NCBI GenBank assembly: GCA_020432165.1
Contig: JAGQGU010000006.1
Span: forward strand, 1-64,000
Length of the DNA: 64,000 nucleotides
DNA from: Thermomicrobiales bacterium
GTDB lineage: Bacteria > Chloroflexota > Chloroflexia > Thermomicrobiales > UBA6265
Direction of reading: 5' to 3'
Shown: positions 62,764 to 64,000 of the stretch, piece after piece
How the letters are laid out: each line of letters opens with the position of its first letter
How positions within the stretch are numbered: position 1 is the first letter of the stretch
Position numbers and translations under genes: made by a program
The notes under the pieces: generated by a model
The model's database searches: none
What the model was told of the DNA's origin: nothing
The model's input: the letters and a program-made list of their open reading frames with translations, nothing else

Positions 62764-64000
62764 CTCGCACCATCGCTCTGGCGGGAAATCCCAATTCCGG
62801 CAAATCCACTCTCTTCAATCGACTTACCGGATCGAAGCAATCTGTTGGTAACTGGCCGGGAGTAACGCTGGAACGCAAGGTTGGTCGGCTTCGCCAACAC
62901 CCTGACGTTGCGATCGTCGATCTTCCGGGTGTCTATTCGCTCTCTGCCTACACATTGGAGGAGCGGGTTGCACGCGACTACCTGCTTGATGCCAAACCCG
63001 ATTGCATCATCAACATCGTTGATGGCACCAACCTCGAACGCAACCTCTTCCTGACCACGCAGCTGTTGGAGCTGGGTATTCCGGTGGTCATCGCCGTCAA
63101 TATGATGGATCTCGTGCGTCATCAGGGACTCACGCTTGATACCAGCCTGCTATCCCGCAACCTGGGTGTGCCAGTGGTGGAGATTAGTGCCTCGCACGGT
63201 AGCGGTATCGACCATCTGACGGATGCGGTGCTGCGTGGGCACACCGTACCAGCCTTGCTCCCATACACGCCGGAGCATGAGGCTGCGCTCGCAGCAATCA
63301 TGCAGGTGGTGGGGACCTCGAATCGCTGGATCGCCACCCAGGTGTTCGAGCGCGACGAGTTCGTGAATCCGCGCCTGCCGCAGATTGCCCGCGTGCAGGA
63401 GCAACTCGAGTCGATCATCACCAGGCGTGAAGATGCACTCGATGACGACGCCATTTCCATCATGGCTGCAGAGCGCTACACACAGGTGACCAATGTGTTG
63501 CCGGGTTCATTCACGTCGACATCGGCGCGGTCCCTGACCTTGAGCGATCACATTGATCAGATTGTCACCAACCGTTGGCTGGCGTTGCCAATCTTCGCGG
63601 TCGTGATGTTTGCTGTCTACTACATCGCGGTCACCACCGTTGGTACCTATGTGACCGACTACACCAACGATGTCATCTTCGGCAACTTTGTGCCGAATCA
63701 CGTTGCTGTCTGGTTGAGCGATATCGGTACCGCTGAATGGCTTAATCGCCTGGTGGTCGAAGGGATTATCGGCGGTGTCGGTGCTGTGCTTGGATTCGTG
63801 CCACAACTGATGTTGCTCTTCATCTTTTTGGCCATCCTGGAGGATAGCGGTTACATGGCGCGCGTGGCCTTCATTATGGATCGCGCCTTCCGTCATTTTG
63901 GTCTGAGCGGCAAGAGCTTTATCCCGATGCTGATTGGTACGGGATGTAGTGTCCCCGGCATTATGGCAAGCCGTACGATCGAGAACGAACGCGATCGCAA
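62760..64000 (+). CDS. feoB: Ferrous iron transporter FeoB, 3' end beyond window
   Basis: The first 413 residues are visible. The G-domain has G1 GNPNSGKST (9-17), G3 DLPG (54-57) and G4 NMMD (114-117), the last replacing NxxD with the usual spacing. The TM part begins at about 270 with [18 protein letters not shown], then [27 protein letters not shown] and [11 protein letters not shown], the conserved Cys-containing membrane motif. It imports Fe2+ with GTP. The gene is cut by the right edge. Confidence 0.93.
   Translation, partial: MTRTIALAGNPNSGKSTLFNRLTGSKQSVGNWPGVTLERKVGRLRQHPDVAIVDLPGVYSLSAYTLEERVARDYLLDAKPDCIINIVDGTNLERNLFLTTQLLELGIPVVIAVNMMDLVRHQGLTLDTSLLSRNLGVPVVEISASHGSGIDHLTDAVLRGHTVPALLPYTPEHEAALAAIMQVVGTSNRWIATQVFERDEFVNPRLPQIARVQEQLESIITRREDALDDDAISIMAAERYTQVTNVLPGSFTSTSARSLTLSDHIDQIVTNRWLALPIFAVVMFAVYYIAVTTVGTYVTDYTNDVIFGNFVPNHVAVWLSDIGTAEWLNRLVVEGIIGGVGAVLGFVPQLMLLFIFLAILEDSGYMARVAFIMDRAFRHFGLSGKSFIPMLIGTGCSVPGIMASRTIENERDR

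Overview
The window is a gene-dense stretch of a bacterial chromosome, moderately GC-rich, with a free-living heterotroph's gene content. I think a Chloroflexota bacterium of the Thermomicrobia type is most likely. The support is indirect: Tat-exported peptide-type binding proteins, an NB-ARC/LuxR regulator, very large anti-sigma-like membrane proteins, GH127/GH116/GH172 sugar enzymes, and a Cys-rich repeat surface protein. No rRNA, tRNA or CRISPR array was seen, so the placement is an inference.

Layout. 1-2.3 kb: the 5' part of a long secreted repeat protein that runs off the left edge, preceded by hairpins, a small ORF and two copies of a 22-bp operator. 3.1-10.8 kb: an NB-ARC/LuxR regulator divergent from a GH127 glycosidase, a DedA protein, and a PadR regulator divergent from an ABC permease/ATPase pair. 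10.8-15.4 kb: a giant FAD/FeS dehydrogenase and a membrane molybdopterin oxidoreductase. 15.5-17.9 kb and 24.1-26.5 kb: two paralogous cassettes, each an ECF sigma factor followed by a ~610-residue single-span membrane protein. 18-24 kb: a NamZ (GH171) operon, a GNAT-ankyrin fusion, a 2H phosphoesterase and citrate synthase. 26.6-33.8 kb: SMP-30, AlkZ-like, nucleotidyltransferase, thioesterase, phosphatase, SulP and Gfo/Idh genes.

33.8-36.1 kb is a plastic region. It holds two tandem structured-RNA genes with their own promoters and terminators, an NYN-domain gene, the 3' stump of a second Gfo/Idh gene, and a REP-associated transposase (RAYT) flanked by REP hairpins and a 110-bp tandem array. 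36.1-45.2 kb: thioesterase, a large protein with a nucleoside-phosphorylase-like part, AraC regulator, sugar isomerase, peptide-binding protein, CDF transporter, and an XRE/ImmA pair with a 42-residue small ORF. 45.3-54.7 kb: a catabolic operon (GH172, FucI-like isomerase, FGGY kinase, GH116) with a LacI regulator, two matching LacI operators, and a DUF4185 gene. 54.7-64 kb: membrane proteins, CopD and VanZ proteins, FolC, a second Tat binding protein, and a feoA-feoA-feoB ferrous iron operon cut by the right edge.

The strongest candidates for undescribed biology are the tandem RNA pair next to the NYN gene (compensatory stem changes), the duplicated sigma/membrane-sensor cassettes with a matching promoter motif at the same distance, and the LacI-controlled sugar operon of unknown substrate.
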